Assembly: GCA_030615025.1 (NCBI GenBank)
Contig: JAUXAB010000007.1
Location: 27,859-91,858 of the forward strand
Length of the DNA: 64,000 nucleotides
From: Phycisphaerae bacterium
GTDB taxonomy: Bacteria > Planctomycetota > Phycisphaerae > Sedimentisphaerales > Anaerobacaceae
Reading direction: 5' to 3'
A model generated the notes under the pieces. That model was not told the origin of the DNA and ran no database searches. It saw only the letters and a program-made list of their open reading frames with translations. Each line of letters starts with the position of its first letter. Positions within the stretch are counted from its first letter, which is position 1. The position numbers and the translations under genes are program-made. Of this stretch, positions 41,136-52,202 are shown one piece after another.

Positions 41136-42587
41136 CTATTCAACCAATGATTCTCTAATCTGCTCAGCTAATCGTAGTACTTTTTCATAAGTTACATCCT
41201 CTGGTGCTTTTCCATCGTCACTAAGTTCGGCCATAGCGCCGAGGACCCATTTGTCAAAGTCTTCCGCCGTCTCGATTAAGAGCCCGTCCAGTGTATAGCC
41301 TATTATCCATTTCGGTTCGTATTCGAGGTTAAATCTGTAGAGCACTTCATAGCCACGCATTTCACTACGCTTAGGTGGCAGACCATCTGGCACATAGAGG
41401 CTCCATTCGATGAACTTTTCGCGTGTGTGAGTGCAGGCGAGATGCCGGCCGATGTATGCAATATCGCCGCTCCATCCGATAGGTTTCAGGCTGTAAATCT
41501 CCACCGGCAGTTTCGGCAAAGAAGCGCCAAATTCGAGACCCTCGAACAATTGCTCCTGTGGCATTGTTGATTGGCGGTCTACACTATACCAACCTACGAC
41601 CACGCTGCCGTCGCTCAGGGTGAAGCTTATGCGCGGATCGAGTGTAAGGCTGCCACAGTGCACACTGGATCCGTCGTCCAATTCCAGAGGTGTTGCCGTC
41701 TCCTTGGTATTCTTTGAAGCATACCCCTCCGGTGCATTGATCGTGAAAACCCACTCCGGCACCTCCACGTTGCGGTCAATCCTGTAATATTCATAGTGCA
41801 ATCCCCATTGCCCATCGTCCAGTTTCGCCCATGCTTCAACTCGCCCTGACTCCCCCGTGCTCGACGATAACCAGTACCTATACCGCTGCCTATGTTCCAC
41901 ATCCTCAGCCTGCCAAATCTCATACTCAACGCCATTAATTTCCTCCTGACCAGCCTTGACAAAGCTGTCTAACATTTCCACATCGCCGAACATCTGGCCG
42001 AACATCTGGTTTAAGCTGTAATGGGTCTCGAGCATTCGTATGTAATCACTTATCCTGAAGAAAACTGCGGATTTGTCCGTGTGGCTCAGATACATCTTGT
42101 ATTGCCCGTCTGAAACCGTCTCCCCCAGGTTAATTCTAACCTCATTTGGCCCGACGCTCAGGCCCACCCCGGTAAAGCGCACTCGACTATTCTCCAAATC
42201 AATCCACTGTTCCATCTCCACCGGTGGTATCTCTTGACCGTCTGGCATCTTATGTCCCGGAAAATAGAGTCTTCCCTGGGTGTGAATGACGCGGGCTTTA
42301 TTGAACAATTCTGGCACATCGGTTATTCCATACGCTGGAGTTGTACCATCACCGGTGAGATAGAGTATGCCTGTCCCGATAGCAATAATTACCGCCGCAG
42401 CGGCGGCGAGCTTTGTAAAACGATTCATAATAATTCTCCTGACCAAGAGTTTGTTGTTAATTCTGTTGGATTCGCAAAATGTCGCAGTGTCGATACGGCT
42501 CATTACATTCTTGACAAGCGAGTCATCAGAGCCTATTGCCTGGCCTAACTTTTTCAATTTTTCTTCGATGGTTTCTTTGTCAGTCAT
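41136..42587 (-). CDS. Membrane-anchored partner of an ECF sigma factor (putative anti-sigma)
   Basis: A 483-residue protein: cytoplasmic N-terminus (about 1-56, with a helical EEKLKKLGQAIG and ESNRINN region), one transmembrane helix (about 58-78), and a large extracytoplasmic beta-rich domain. The layout is that of anti-sigma factors encoded with ECF sigma genes, although I do not see a zinc-binding HxxxCxxC motif. Its start overlaps the sigma-factor stop as ATGA, so the two are translated together. The extracytoplasmic part repeats W-and-Y-rich strands, resembling outer-membrane lipoprotein-sorting folds. Signal unknown. Confidence 0.7.
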   Translation of the reverse strand: MTDKETIEEKLKKLGQAIGSDDSLVKNVMSRIDTATFCESNRINNKLLVRRIIMNRFTKLAAAAAVIIAIGTGILYLTGDGTTPAYGITDVPELFNKARVIHTQGRLYFPGHKMPDGQEIPPVEMEQWIDLENSRVRFTGVGLSVGPNEVRINLGETVSDGQYKMYLSHTDKSAVFFRISDYIRMLETHYSLNQMFGQMFGDVEMLDSFVKAGQEEINGVEYEIWQAEDVEHRQRYRYWLSSSTGESGRVEAWAKLDDGQWGLHYEYYRIDRNVEVPEWVFTINAPEGYASKNTKETATPLELDDGSSVHCGSLTLDPRISFTLSDGSVVVGWYSVDRQSTMPQEQLFEGLEFGASLPKLPVEIYSLKPIGWSGDIAYIGRHLACTHTREKFIEWSLYVPDGLPPKRSEMRGYEVLYRFNLEYEPKWIIGYTLDGLLIETAEDFDKWVLGAMAELSDDGKAPEDVTYEKVLRLAEQIRESLVE

Positions 42588-43126
42588 TTTTCCGGCCTCT
42601 CTAATATACTTCGCAGACGAATGTGTGCCCGCGAAAGCTGCTTGGTTACAGTACCGACACCTCGGCTGAGTATCTCAGCGACATCTTTAACACTGTGGCC
42701 GGCAAAGTAGCGAAGCATTACAACCTGTCTTTCACTTTCCGGCAGTTTTGTAACCGCAGCTAAAAGCCACTGTTTACCTTCATCAAGCTGGCCATCTGGA
42801 TTGTGAATCGTCGGTGGAACAACCGATTCTAAAGGAGCTTCATCTCGTTTTCGGCGTGCCCAATCAATCGCACGTCTGCGAGTGATTTTCATCAGCCAGG
42901 GCCCGAAGACTACCGGCTTTCGCAGGCCGGGCAGATTCTCATAGGCAGTTACGAAAGCATCCTGTGATACGTCCGAAGCCAAATGATAATCACCCAAAAC
43001 GTTCAGCGCTATCGCACGAACCGGACGCTCGTAACGCTTGACAAGCACTTCAAAAGCCTGCTTGTCGCCACCTAAAACAGCGTTTACTAATTCAGCATCT
43101 GTTTGCACCTTGCAAGGTCTCCACAT
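42584..43126 (-). CDS. ECF-type RNA polymerase sigma factor
   Basis: A 180-residue sigma factor with region 2 (VLVKRYERPVRAIALNVLGD, SDVSQDAFVTAYENL, FGPWLMKITRRRAIDWARR) and region 4 (LPESERQVVMLRYFAGHSVKDVAEIL, then a helix VGTVTKQLSRAHIRLR). Start taken at 43126; a GTG at 43108 is possible. It is translationally coupled to the membrane protein that follows. Its target promoter cannot be identified here. Confidence 0.9.
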   Translation of the reverse strand: MWRPCKVQTDAELVNAVLGGDKQAFEVLVKRYERPVRAIALNVLGDYHLASDVSQDAFVTAYENLPGLRKPVVFGPWLMKITRRRAIDWARRKRDEAPLESVVPPTIHNPDGQLDEGKQWLLAAVTKLPESERQVVMLRYFAGHSVKDVAEILSRGVGTVTKQLSRAHIRLRSILERPEK

Positions 43127-43269
43127 TAAAATCGAAGCGCTTCTACTATTAAGAGCGAATCGAAGGCAAAAATGCGACAAGAAAAAAAAATTCTCCGGTC
43201 CACCACAGGCAGATTGACGGGGCTGGGAAAACCCTGTAACCTTAGCAGCAATGGCGAATCAAGAAAAAT

Positions 43270-44648
<1,379 letters not shown>

Positions 44649-44698
44649 TGGTGATTGGTTAAATAGTTAAATGGTTAATTGGTTACCAGTTACCAGTT

Positions 44699-45226
44699 AT
44701 GCAAAGGCAAAATGTCATCCGAGTGTTCTTGTTTGTTGTCTCTTTTAGCATCGGTGCAGCAGCGCTGAGCGGCTCTATACTCTGTGCTGATTTACTTCAA
44801 TACTATCATAACAGGCAACTGTTGAAAGCGAAGGAAGAATTATCAAATCGGCGGAAGCCCTTAAATGACGACTACGATGCCCTGCTGCAGCAGTTAAGAA
44901 ACGATCCCAATCTTGTCGAGCGGATTGCCCCTGCTACGCTCGGCATAGAAGCTAACGATGCAAACACTATTTACCCAAAAGCAACAGCCGAGCAATTAGC
45001 TGCCGCCAGAAAAGCTTTGACAGAAGAAACGAGCACAGAGCCAGCCGACACAACCCTGCCCCAATGGCTTACCCGCTGTCGAGAACCTCGCCGACGAACA
45101 ATGCTTTTTTTTGCCGGTGCCGGTTTAATCCTTATTTCGTTTATATGTTTCGGTCCAGCAAAAGAGAAAGGCCAACTCGTCCTTCATAGTAGTACTACGG
45201 AGAATGGAGAAGAAGCCAAAAATTAA
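44699..45226 (+). CDS. Unknown membrane protein with a coiled middle
   Basis: A 175-residue protein with a hydrophobic N-terminal helix (about 8-30) and a second one (about 135-152). The segment between them is charged and helical (LLKAKEELSNRRKPLNDDYDALL) with a DPNLVERIAPATLGIEANDANTIYP patch of unknown meaning. I do not recognise the family. The frame is clean, but I see no clear ribosome-binding site. It sits between eno and the sensor kinase gene, tail to tail with the latter. Confidence 0.6.
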   Translation: MQRQNVIRVFLFVVSFSIGAAALSGSILCADLLQYYHNRQLLKAKEELSNRRKPLNDDYDALLQQLRNDPNLVERIAPATLGIEANDANTIYPKATAEQLAAARKALTEETSTEPADTTLPQWLTRCREPRRRTMLFFAGAGLILISFICFGPAKEKGQLVLHSSTTENGEEAKN

Positions 45227-45243
45227 ACCCGCCTTTGACGGTA

Positions 45244-45318
45244 ATTGGTTATTGGTAATTGGTTATTGGTTATTCGAATTTACCAGTTGCCATTTACCAG
45301 TTACCAGTTACCAGTTCA
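45244..45318. repeat. Simple TTACCAGTTACCAGTT repeat
   Basis: Short tandem words GGTTATT and TTACCAG fill the gap after the unknown membrane protein; a similar run lies at about 44655-44698. They resemble slippage-generated or intergenic repeat DNA. Confidence 0.7.
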
Positions 45319-45330
45319 CCCGCAGCGTCT

Positions 45331-47403
45331 TTACACCTCCTGCACCTGGGCAGCTAAGGCCACCCTAAAGATAGCGCCGGTTGGCTTGGCGGTGATGATT
45401 TCTACGAAACCGTCGTGTGCCTGGGCGAATTTTTTCACGAGTGCAAGACCCAGACCTGTTCCGGTGGTTTCACGCGTAGCTTCTGACCCGGAGCGGTAGA
45501 ATTCCTCAAAGACCTTGTATCTTAGTCGATGAGGCACGCCGGGGCCATGGTCCTCAATTTCGATCAAGATGAACCGGCTGTCGCTTCTGGTTCGGACCGT
45601 AATAGTCTTATCCTCTGCATTACGCGCATATTTGATTGCGTTGTCCAGCAGGTTAACAACTATCTGTGTAACCGCATCCCGGTCAAAAGCCATTTGCCCA
45701 AGCCGCCCGAACTCCGTTTTTATCGAAAAGCCGTTCTGCGTCGCATAGGGCGTCATCATTTCGGCCACGCCCGCAATGCACTCGTTAATATCGCCCAAAC
45801 TGAACGTATATTTTTTCTGGCCCTTCTGGATGCGAGAAAAGTCAAGCACGTTCTCAATGAGCCTGCTCAATCGCTCGCTTTCCTGCCGCATATTCCCGTA
45901 ATATTCGGCGAGCTTGTCCTCCGATTTGACCCAGTTCTTCTCCAGCATCTCCGAGTACATCCGTATTGAAGTCAGCGGCGTTCTAAGCTCGTGCGAGACA
46001 GCGGATATAAAATCATCCTTTTTCTGTGCTAATCTGATTTGCGCCCTCGCATTGCGCCATAAACTGGCCAGTCCCAGCGTCACCGCCAAAAGCACTATCG
46101 AAATAATACCGAAATACCAATTTCGCAGCCAATTTATTTGTTTGCTAATCCAGGCAGGATCAGTTTCTATAAGGTTTAATACTAAATCCCCAAAGCCAAA
46201 ATCCAATATCGCGGTGTATGCAACATTTCCATTTTCAGTTATCGCATAAGTGTCTTTTTCGCCTTTAGTCTGCGGTAATTCAAAGCTCATACGCTCTCGC
46301 GTAGATAGGGCTTGCGCTGCGGACACGTTAACCTCTTCGATTAACTTCTTTTCGTTTAGCTGAAAGCCCTGTAGAAAGTGCCTGTCCTCGATTTGTACGT
46401 GTCTTAGCAGAAAAACCTGGCCGCCGAATATGGACTCCCCAGTGTCCCCACCGCCAACAACAACCGGCACAAACGGTTCAATCCTGACCTGAACCGTTTC
46501 GCTCTGACCTCCTTGCTCGGAGAACCGTGACACAGCATAGGTGTCCGCAGATTGACCCGCTTGTGCTGCTTGCGGTTGGTATAGCTGTGCCTGCCTCGGC
46601 TCCTGCGTTTCGGCTAAATCCATTTGTGCATTTGATTGCCTTGCACGCGAAGCTGCCACTTGTTGTGCCGGAGCAGCCGTATTAGAAGCAACATTGAACT
46701 CATAAACCGAACGCTGTTGCTTCATAATCTGAGCCTTTTCTTGCTGTGCTTGCAGACTCTGGATAGGATAAGATTTCCCGGCCCGGCCTTTCAATTCTCC
46801 ACCCTTCGTTGCTTTTCTTTTCTGAACGTTACCCTTGACCAACCGGCCTTGTTCAGGTGCCTTCGGCATGGTCTTTAGCGAACCGCTGACTTCGTGACTG
46901 ATGGCCATTTTGAATGAACCCGGTGTCACACCATTTAGTACGGGCAGCAGGTTCTGTCCAATGTTGTCCCGGTTCATCTGCACTTTAGCGTATAGCTTTT
47001 TGTTATAATCGGTTGCACCCTCCCTTTGTACTATGTCATCATTTGGCGTGATTATGCTGCCGTTCGACTCGATTTGAAAGTTGCCCCAGGCGAAGCTGTT
47101 GTCCAGCCGACCGACCAGCGGCGAACGCAATAAAGGCACTTGTTGCTGCTGACCGGGCGCGACATTGTCCGGCACACAGTAATAATTATAATCGGTATAA
47201 GAACGGTTTTGTTCGGTCTGCATGAAGTCGTCGAGTTTGCGTTTGACGTCCTGCCTGATTGCTTCTGCTGCTGCGGCAAATTCGCCCTGACGCTTCCACT
47301 CCAGGCCCTCCGCCCATTTTTCAACTGCGTGGTATCCCAGCAGCGTCAAACCGCCCAGGGCCAAAAGAATTATCACCGATAAAATAATAAGCCGTTTGTA
47401 CAT
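45331..47403 (-). CDS. Sensor histidine kinase with a large periplasmic sensor
   Basis: A 690-residue kinase. TM1 is at about 5-25 and TM2 at about 430-450, enclosing a roughly 400-residue extracytoplasmic domain with a Gln/Ala-rich, low-complexity middle. The cytoplasmic part has the His box FISAVSHELRTPLTS and a full HATPase domain (NLLDNAIKYARN, EDHGPGVP, TTGTGLGLALVKKF). No HAMP is obvious. I start at 47403 (MYKRLIIL); a longer frame upstream is repeat DNA. Its response regulator is next door. The stimulus is unknown, but the sensor size suggests an envelope signal. Confidence 0.88.
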   Translation of the reverse strand: MYKRLIILSVIILLALGGLTLLGYHAVEKWAEGLEWKRQGEFAAAAEAIRQDVKRKLDDFMQTEQNRSYTDYNYYCVPDNVAPGQQQQVPLLRSPLVGRLDNSFAWGNFQIESNGSIITPNDDIVQREGATDYNKKLYAKVQMNRDNIGQNLLPVLNGVTPGSFKMAISHEVSGSLKTMPKAPEQGRLVKGNVQKRKATKGGELKGRAGKSYPIQSLQAQQEKAQIMKQQRSVYEFNVASNTAAPAQQVAASRARQSNAQMDLAETQEPRQAQLYQPQAAQAGQSADTYAVSRFSEQGGQSETVQVRIEPFVPVVVGGGDTGESIFGGQVFLLRHVQIEDRHFLQGFQLNEKKLIEEVNVSAAQALSTRERMSFELPQTKGEKDTYAITENGNVAYTAILDFGFGDLVLNLIETDPAWISKQINWLRNWYFGIISIVLLAVTLGLASLWRNARAQIRLAQKKDDFISAVSHELRTPLTSIRMYSEMLEKNWVKSEDKLAEYYGNMRQESERLSRLIENVLDFSRIQKGQKKYTFSLGDINECIAGVAEMMTPYATQNGFSIKTEFGRLGQMAFDRDAVTQIVVNLLDNAIKYARNAEDKTITVRTRSDSRFILIEIEDHGPGVPHRLRYKVFEEFYRSGSEATRETTGTGLGLALVKKFAQAHDGFVEIITAKPTGAIFRVALAAQVQEV

Positions 47404-47475
47404 ATCTCGATTCTCGTTTCTCGATTCTCGATACTCGATATTATAACGAGCATCAAGCATCGAGCATCGAGCTAC
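47403..47475. repeat. TCGA-rich repeat between response regulator and kinase
   Basis: Iterated CGATTCTCG and CGATACTCGATA words followed by GAGCATCGAG words, the same family as the in-frame repeat in psd. It can be read upstream of the kinase as a peptide similar to the Psd insert, but the kinase has a better start after it. Confidence 0.85.
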
Positions 47476-47477
47476 AA

Positions 47478-48170
47478 CTACGTTTCATACTTGTAGCCGG
47501 CCCCGCGCACAGTTTTGATAATTTGCGGCTCGGCTGAGTTTTTCTCGATTTTGCTCCGCAGTTTCGCGATGTGCATATCCGTGGTTCGGGTACCCAAATC
47601 ACTCATAGTCTCGTCCCAAACCTCTTTGTAGAGTTCTTCTCTACTGATGACACGGTTTGGATTTGCGGCAAAATACTGTATGATTGCTGCTTCGCGCCTG
47701 GTAATTTCTATTTCCTGACCCCCGCGTTTCACTTTCAGCGCTGCAATATCAACATCTAAATCTGCAAACTTAAAAGTTTGCCCGACTGCCCTGGCCGGGT
47801 CCGTCCGGCGCAGCACCGTCTTTATCCGGGCCAGCAGCTCCTCAAGCGAAAATGGCTTGGTGATATAGTCATCAGCTCCGATGTTAAGGCCCATTACTTT
47901 TTCTTTCTGCTGACCCTTGGCCGTCAACATAATAACGGGAGTTTGCAGACCGTCTCGACGCCATTTGGTACATAGCTGCTCGCCGCTGATTTTCGGCAGC
48001 ATCAGGTCAAGCAAAATCAAATCGAACCCCTTCTTGGCCACAACCCGTTCCGCCTCCAAACCGTCCACAGCTTCAGTAACTTTGAAGCCGTGAAACTCCA
48101 GAAAATCTCTCAGGGCCGATCGGATTTTCTGCTCATCTTCTACTACTAATATGTGCGCTTTTTGTTCCAT
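47478..48170 (-). CDS. OmpR/PhoB-family response regulator
   Basis: A 230-residue regulator. The receiver domain has the acidic pocket (VVEDE), phospho-acceptor Asp55 in LILLDLMLPK, the Thr in MLTAKG and the Lys in ITKPF. The C-terminal winged-helix DNA-binding domain has LTRREAAIIQYFAANPNR-like sequence (quoted ITRREAAIIQYF) and the final TVRGAGYKYE. OmpR/PhoB relatives bind direct repeats spaced 11 bp apart. Such repeats lie just upstream of this gene, suggesting autoregulation. It faces the envelope operon across a 170-bp gap. Confidence 0.93.
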   Translation of the reverse strand: MEQKAHILVVEDEQKIRSALRDFLEFHGFKVTEAVDGLEAERVVAKKGFDLILLDLMLPKISGEQLCTKWRRDGLQTPVIMLTAKGQQKEKVMGLNIGADDYITKPFSLEELLARIKTVLRRTDPARAVGQTFKFADLDVDIAALKVKRGGQEIEITRREAAIIQYFAANPNRVISREELYKEVWDETMSDLGTRTTDMHIAKLRSKIEKNSAEPQIIKTVRGAGYKYET

Positions 48171-48186
48171 ACTACACCTACTATAT

Positions 48187-48231
48187 ATTATAGACCAAAT
48201 CGGGGCTGAAGGTTTGTAAATACTTTGTAAA
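48187..48231. promoter_or_regulatory. Response-regulator promoter with 11-bp-phased direct repeats
   Basis: Reverse strand: TATAAT (48187-48192) lies 17 bp before the regulator start. TTTACAAA occurs at 48224-48231 and 48213-48220, exactly 11 bp apart, 20 bp upstream of the -10, where a -35 would be. This is the placement used by PhoB-type activators. The same repeats lie about 110 bp upstream of the rightward envelope operon. Confidence 0.6.
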
Positions 48232-48343
48232 AAGGCTCAACCTTTATTTTACACCCATTTTACTCAACTCTCAACCGCTTATGTCGTATTATTTATTTAG
48301 TTAGAGAACCAGTTTATGAAACCTTATTTGAGAGGAATCGAAA

Positions 48344-50641
48344 ATGAAAAAGCAGACACAAACCCTCATAGTAGCCACTGCAATAATTGCCTTGACAGTG
48401 GCGGCCTTTGTTTTGGTCGAGCCGGTGCAGGCACAAATGCGCCACATAACGATAAGGCCTCCGGCGTCGAATGTCATTGTCCCACAGTGCCGGGCGCGGG
48501 CATTCACCCCGGACCGACGCGGAACTATTGAGATAACAGAAATCAGCGTGCTAATTGATATCCTTGAGAGCACAGCAACTACAACGATAGAGATTCGGCT
48601 GCAAAACAGAAGCAATCGGCGACAGGAAGCAGAGCTAATTATTCCGGTGCCGGACGGGGCCGTTGTGCGCGGCTTTGCTTATGATGGGCCCCATGGCAAA
48701 ATCACGGCGGAAGTGCTGCCCAAAGACGAGGCGAAAAGAATATACCAGCAGTTGGTTGCGAAAATTCGCGACCCGGCGCTGGTGGAATTCATCGGCTACA
48801 ATCTGATTCGCTCAAGTGTCTTTCCTGTTGAAGCCAGAGGCAAACAAAGGATACGTCTGACATACGAGCATCTTCTTGAAGTTGACGGCAATCGCGTGGA
48901 TTATGTGCTGCCACGGACCGAATCATTGAAGTATACCGTACCGTGGAAAATTACAGCAAACATCAGGACCAAGAGGCCGATATCAACGGTATATTCGCCC
49001 AGCCATAAGCTCAAAATAAAACGAATCAGTGACAAACAGATGTCTGTTAAAATCGCCGCTGACGCCGCCAAAGAGCCCGGTCCGTTCCGGCTGTCATATC
49101 TACTGCAAGAGAACGGCGTGACCGCTTCAATGTTCGCCTATCCCGACAAAAAGGTCGGTGGTGGATATTTTCTCTTACTTGCCGGCCTGCCTGCCCAGCC
49201 GCCAAAGACCGCCGACATCCCAGCGATTATGCGGGAAGTGACGCTGGTAATCGACCGCTCCGGGAGTATGAGAAACGAGAAGGTCGAGCAGGTTAAGGAA
49301 GCCGCACTGCAAATTATCGCCGGGCTCAAAAATGGCGAAGCGTTTAATATTATCATTTATAACAACACGATTCAGCAGTTTTCGAAAAAACCGGTCATAA
49401 AAAGCAAAGAAACCGCAGAAGCAGCAAAGGCCTACATCGAAGGCCTCACAGCAACCGGCGGAACCAACATACACGATGCACTTGTCGAGGCACTTGGCCA
49501 GGAGCCGACCGAAGGAATGCTGCCGATTGTTTTGTTCCTGACCGATGGTCTGCCCACCGTGGGAAACACATCTGAAGTCGCCATTCGCAACGTTGTCATA
49601 AAATCAAATCCCCACAATCGGCGGGTATTTACCTTCGGCGTCGGCTTTGATGTCAACGCTGCTCTGCTGGAAAAGATTGCAGCCGAGTCACGGGCAAGGG
49701 CCGAATTCGTCCTGCCAAAAGAAGACATCGAGGCAAAGATAGGCAAGGTGTTCGAACAACTTACAGGCCCAATCCTCGCCGATACACAATTGCAGGTAGT
49801 AAAAAGAAACGGCGAGCCTGCAATCGGACGAACCCGTGACATCATACCCCAGAAGCTGCCGGACCTTTTCGAAGGCGATCAAATCGTCCTGCTCGGCCAG
49901 TATGTCGGAACAAAACCGATTACTTTCAAAATCAGCGGCAACTATCTCGGTAAAAAACGGCAATTCAAGTTCAAATTCAAGTTTGACAAGGCAAACGTCC
50001 GTAACGGCTTTGTGCCCCGGCTGTGGGCCAGCAGAAAAATCGCAGAGCTTATTGATGCGGTTCGCCAAATGGGAGCCGACCCGGGCACATCCGGTAACGA
50101 CCCAAAAGTCAAGGAGCTCGTCGATGAGATCGTGCGCCTCTCAACAGAGTTCGGCATATTGACCGAGTACACGGCATTTCTCGCACGCGAGGGAACCGAC
50201 CTTGGCAACAGAGAAGAGGTATTAAGCGAGGCGTCAAGAGTGCTTGAGAGCCGGGCGATGCGAACACGCTCCGGTAGAAGTGCAGTCAATCAAAGCTTTA
50301 ATATGATTCGGCAGAAGGGACAGACAACCTTGAACGCGCGAAATGACTTCTATGACGAAAAGATGAACCGCGTCTCGATAACCACCGTCCAGCAGATTAA
50401 CGACCGGGCATATTACCGCAGGGGAAATCGCTGGGTCGACAGCAGGCTTGTCAACGAAGAAGACAAAGTCAAGCCCGCAAAGATAATCGAATTCGGCTCA
50501 AAGGAATTCATCGAGCTGGCGCAGAAACTGGCCAGAGAGAATCGTCAGGGCAGTATCGCTCTTACCGGAGATATCCTCCTGCTGGTGGACGGCGAGCCGG
50601 TCCTCGTCAGGAACCTGGCTGGTACGACTGTAAACAAATAA
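48344..50641 (+). CDS. Secreted VIT- and vWA-domain protein
   Basis: A 765-residue protein with a Sec signal (about 1-30, cut near VQAQ). The VIT (vault/inter-alpha-trypsin) domain lies at about 50-180 with VEIRLQNRSNRRQEAELIIP-like strands and AKRIYQQLVAK. The von Willebrand A domain begins near residue 300 with the metal-ion-dependent adhesion motif DRSGSM and later TGGTNI and FLTDG. A C-terminal region of about 200 residues is unassigned. VIT-vWA proteins occur widely in bacterial envelopes, but their role is unclear. It is the first gene of a four-gene operon. GAGAGGAA is upstream of the start. Confidence 0.88.
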   Translation: MKKQTQTLIVATAIIALTVAAFVLVEPVQAQMRHITIRPPASNVIVPQCRARAFTPDRRGTIEITEISVLIDILESTATTTIEIRLQNRSNRRQEAELIIPVPDGAVVRGFAYDGPHGKITAEVLPKDEAKRIYQQLVAKIRDPALVEFIGYNLIRSSVFPVEARGKQRIRLTYEHLLEVDGNRVDYVLPRTESLKYTVPWKITANIRTKRPISTVYSPSHKLKIKRISDKQMSVKIAADAAKEPGPFRLSYLLQENGVTASMFAYPDKKVGGGYFLLLAGLPAQPPKTADIPAIMREVTLVIDRSGSMRNEKVEQVKEAALQIIAGLKNGEAFNIIIYNNTIQQFSKKPVIKSKETAEAAKAYIEGLTATGGTNIHDALVEALGQEPTEGMLPIVLFLTDGLPTVGNTSEVAIRNVVIKSNPHNRRVFTFGVGFDVNAALLEKIAAESRARAEFVLPKEDIEAKIGKVFEQLTGPILADTQLQVVKRNGEPAIGRTRDIIPQKLPDLFEGDQIVLLGQYVGTKPITFKISGNYLGKKRQFKFKFKFDKANVRNGFVPRLWASRKIAELIDAVRQMGADPGTSGNDPKVKELVDEIVRLSTEFGILTEYTAFLAREGTDLGNREEVLSEASRVLESRAMRTRSGRSAVNQSFNMIRQKGQTTLNARNDFYDEKMNRVSITTVQQINDRAYYRRGNRWVDSRLVNEEDKVKPAKIIEFGSKEFIELAQKLARENRQGSIALTGDILLLVDGEPVLVRNLAGTTVNK

Positions 50642-50675
50642 ATGGGGTCCATTTAACAAGAAAGGAGATTTTGAA

Positions 50676-52187
50676 ATGTGTAGAACGGAAAAAACTACAG
50701 TAATTTTGCTGAGCGTTTTGGCTTTGTGCGTCTTGCAAGGAAGCTATGCTCTTGCAAACGGTGGGCCGTTTGTCATCAAGTATCCAAACGGCGACCCGGC
50801 CGCAAAGGGTGTGCTTGCGCGTCTTGACCCGGACCTAAAGCCCGGCCGGGAAACCCGCCTTCGCGTAATCAAGGAAGACCTGAAGGTGACATTTGGTAAA
50901 GACGGGACATCAAGGAGCAACGCTACGATGCCGCCCCTTGTCCATGTCTCGGCTGAGTACACAATCGAAAATCCGACCGAGAAGCAAGTCGAAGTGGACT
51001 TCGGCTTCCCCATCCTTCGCGGCATCTACGTTAATCCAAGTTGGATGATGCCCAAGCCCAATGTCAATGTCGTCTTGAACACCAAGCATGTGAAATCCAC
51101 CATCATCTCAAACTCGGCTATCTACGGAATCATCCGTCAGCGAGCGAGGGAAGTCATCGAAAAGGCAATAGCCGATGACATCACACTGAAGAAGCTCGTC
51201 GCCTCTGTTCGTAGCGCAAACAGTAAAACTCGCAAAGCTGGGCGCACGACTCTCTTCTCGCATCTGAGGGATACTATGAAGTGGAACGAGCGCGACGCTG
51301 TGCTTATGGTTGAGTACGCAAGTCTTGACTTTGGCAAGATCAAAAGCCACCCACCAGATCGGCCGAGGTGGTGGGGAGGCCATATAGAACTTCGTGAGCT
51401 TATGAACGCCAACCTCGGCCCATTGTCGGCGATCGGGGAGCAGAAGGCCACGCAGTTCTTCGCCCAAATCGCTTCTCGCTTCGAGCCGAAAGTTGCTGCC
51501 GCCTACGAGGCCATCTTCACAGCCTGGGGAGGAGATATACGCGAGCGCTCTGTCGACCTCAAAACAGGCAAAGTACGCCCGCGAGAGATTACAGTCAACC
51601 GTAAAACGCTCGATAACAAGCCCTCGCCCTTCAGAAGTGATTTCGACCCGACCATATATGCACGTGTGGCATACCTCGACCCAAAGGCTAACATCAGTGA
51701 ATCAGAAAAGGCCTCCTGCAAAGCGATTTTGAAAAACCTGCCGGTGATATTCACTTTCGCCCCGATGAACATACTCCATTATCACGTGAAGTTCCCTGCT
51801 AAATCGACACAAACTCTAACGGTCAGCTATAGTCAGTACGCCTACTCGGACACCCGCTCACCTTCGAGCTACCAGATTGCGTATGTTTTACATCCGGCTT
51901 CGTTGTGGAAAGAGTTCGGCCCCATAAACCTCGAGGTCGCCGTGCCTGAGGGGGTCCGTTTCCGCGCATCCGTCGCATGCAGTAACGGTGGAGTCGAGGA
52001 AAGGCGCATCAGTCAGCATTTCTCCCAGAAGGGGCGATTCAACATCTATCAAGCGGAACTAAAGCAAAAGAACGGAGAGCTTTTTCTGGCTGTGGAAGCA
52101 GATGGGTGGAAGCAGGGCAAGATACAAGTAGCGCTCAATAGCTTAAAGAGCAAAATGCAGAGTGTAATTCAAAAGCTTAAAAAGTAA
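50676..52187 (+). CDS. Secreted protein of unknown function in the envelope operon
   Basis: A 503-residue protein with a Sec signal (about 1-27, cleavage near ALANGG). After the signal comes NGGPFVIKYPNGDPAAKGVLARLDP, then strand-rich segments (VSAEYTIENPTEKQVEVDFGFP) and a helical middle. A late region, LTVSYSQYAYSDTRSPSSYQ, again looks beta-sheet. I recognise no domain. AAAGGAG is 9 bases upstream, and it follows the VIT-vWA gene by 34 bp, so they are cotranscribed. Confidence 0.7.
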   Translation: MCRTEKTTVILLSVLALCVLQGSYALANGGPFVIKYPNGDPAAKGVLARLDPDLKPGRETRLRVIKEDLKVTFGKDGTSRSNATMPPLVHVSAEYTIENPTEKQVEVDFGFPILRGIYVNPSWMMPKPNVNVVLNTKHVKSTIISNSAIYGIIRQRAREVIEKAIADDITLKKLVASVRSANSKTRKAGRTTLFSHLRDTMKWNERDAVLMVEYASLDFGKIKSHPPDRPRWWGGHIELRELMNANLGPLSAIGEQKATQFFAQIASRFEPKVAAAYEAIFTAWGGDIRERSVDLKTGKVRPREITVNRKTLDNKPSPFRSDFDPTIYARVAYLDPKANISESEKASCKAILKNLPVIFTFAPMNILHYHVKFPAKSTQTLTVSYSQYAYSDTRSPSSYQIAYVLHPASLWKEFGPINLEVAVPEGVRFRASVACSNGGVEERRISQHFSQKGRFNIYQAELKQKNGELFLAVEADGWKQGKIQVALNSLKSKMQSVIQKLKK

Positions 52188-52202
52188 AAAGGGAACAGTA
52201 AC

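Noticed and set aside
47404..47460. Extra 19 N-terminal residues for the sensor kinase
   Set aside because: These codons are the TCGA-rich repeat; the ATG at 47403 immediately precedes a normal membrane helix.
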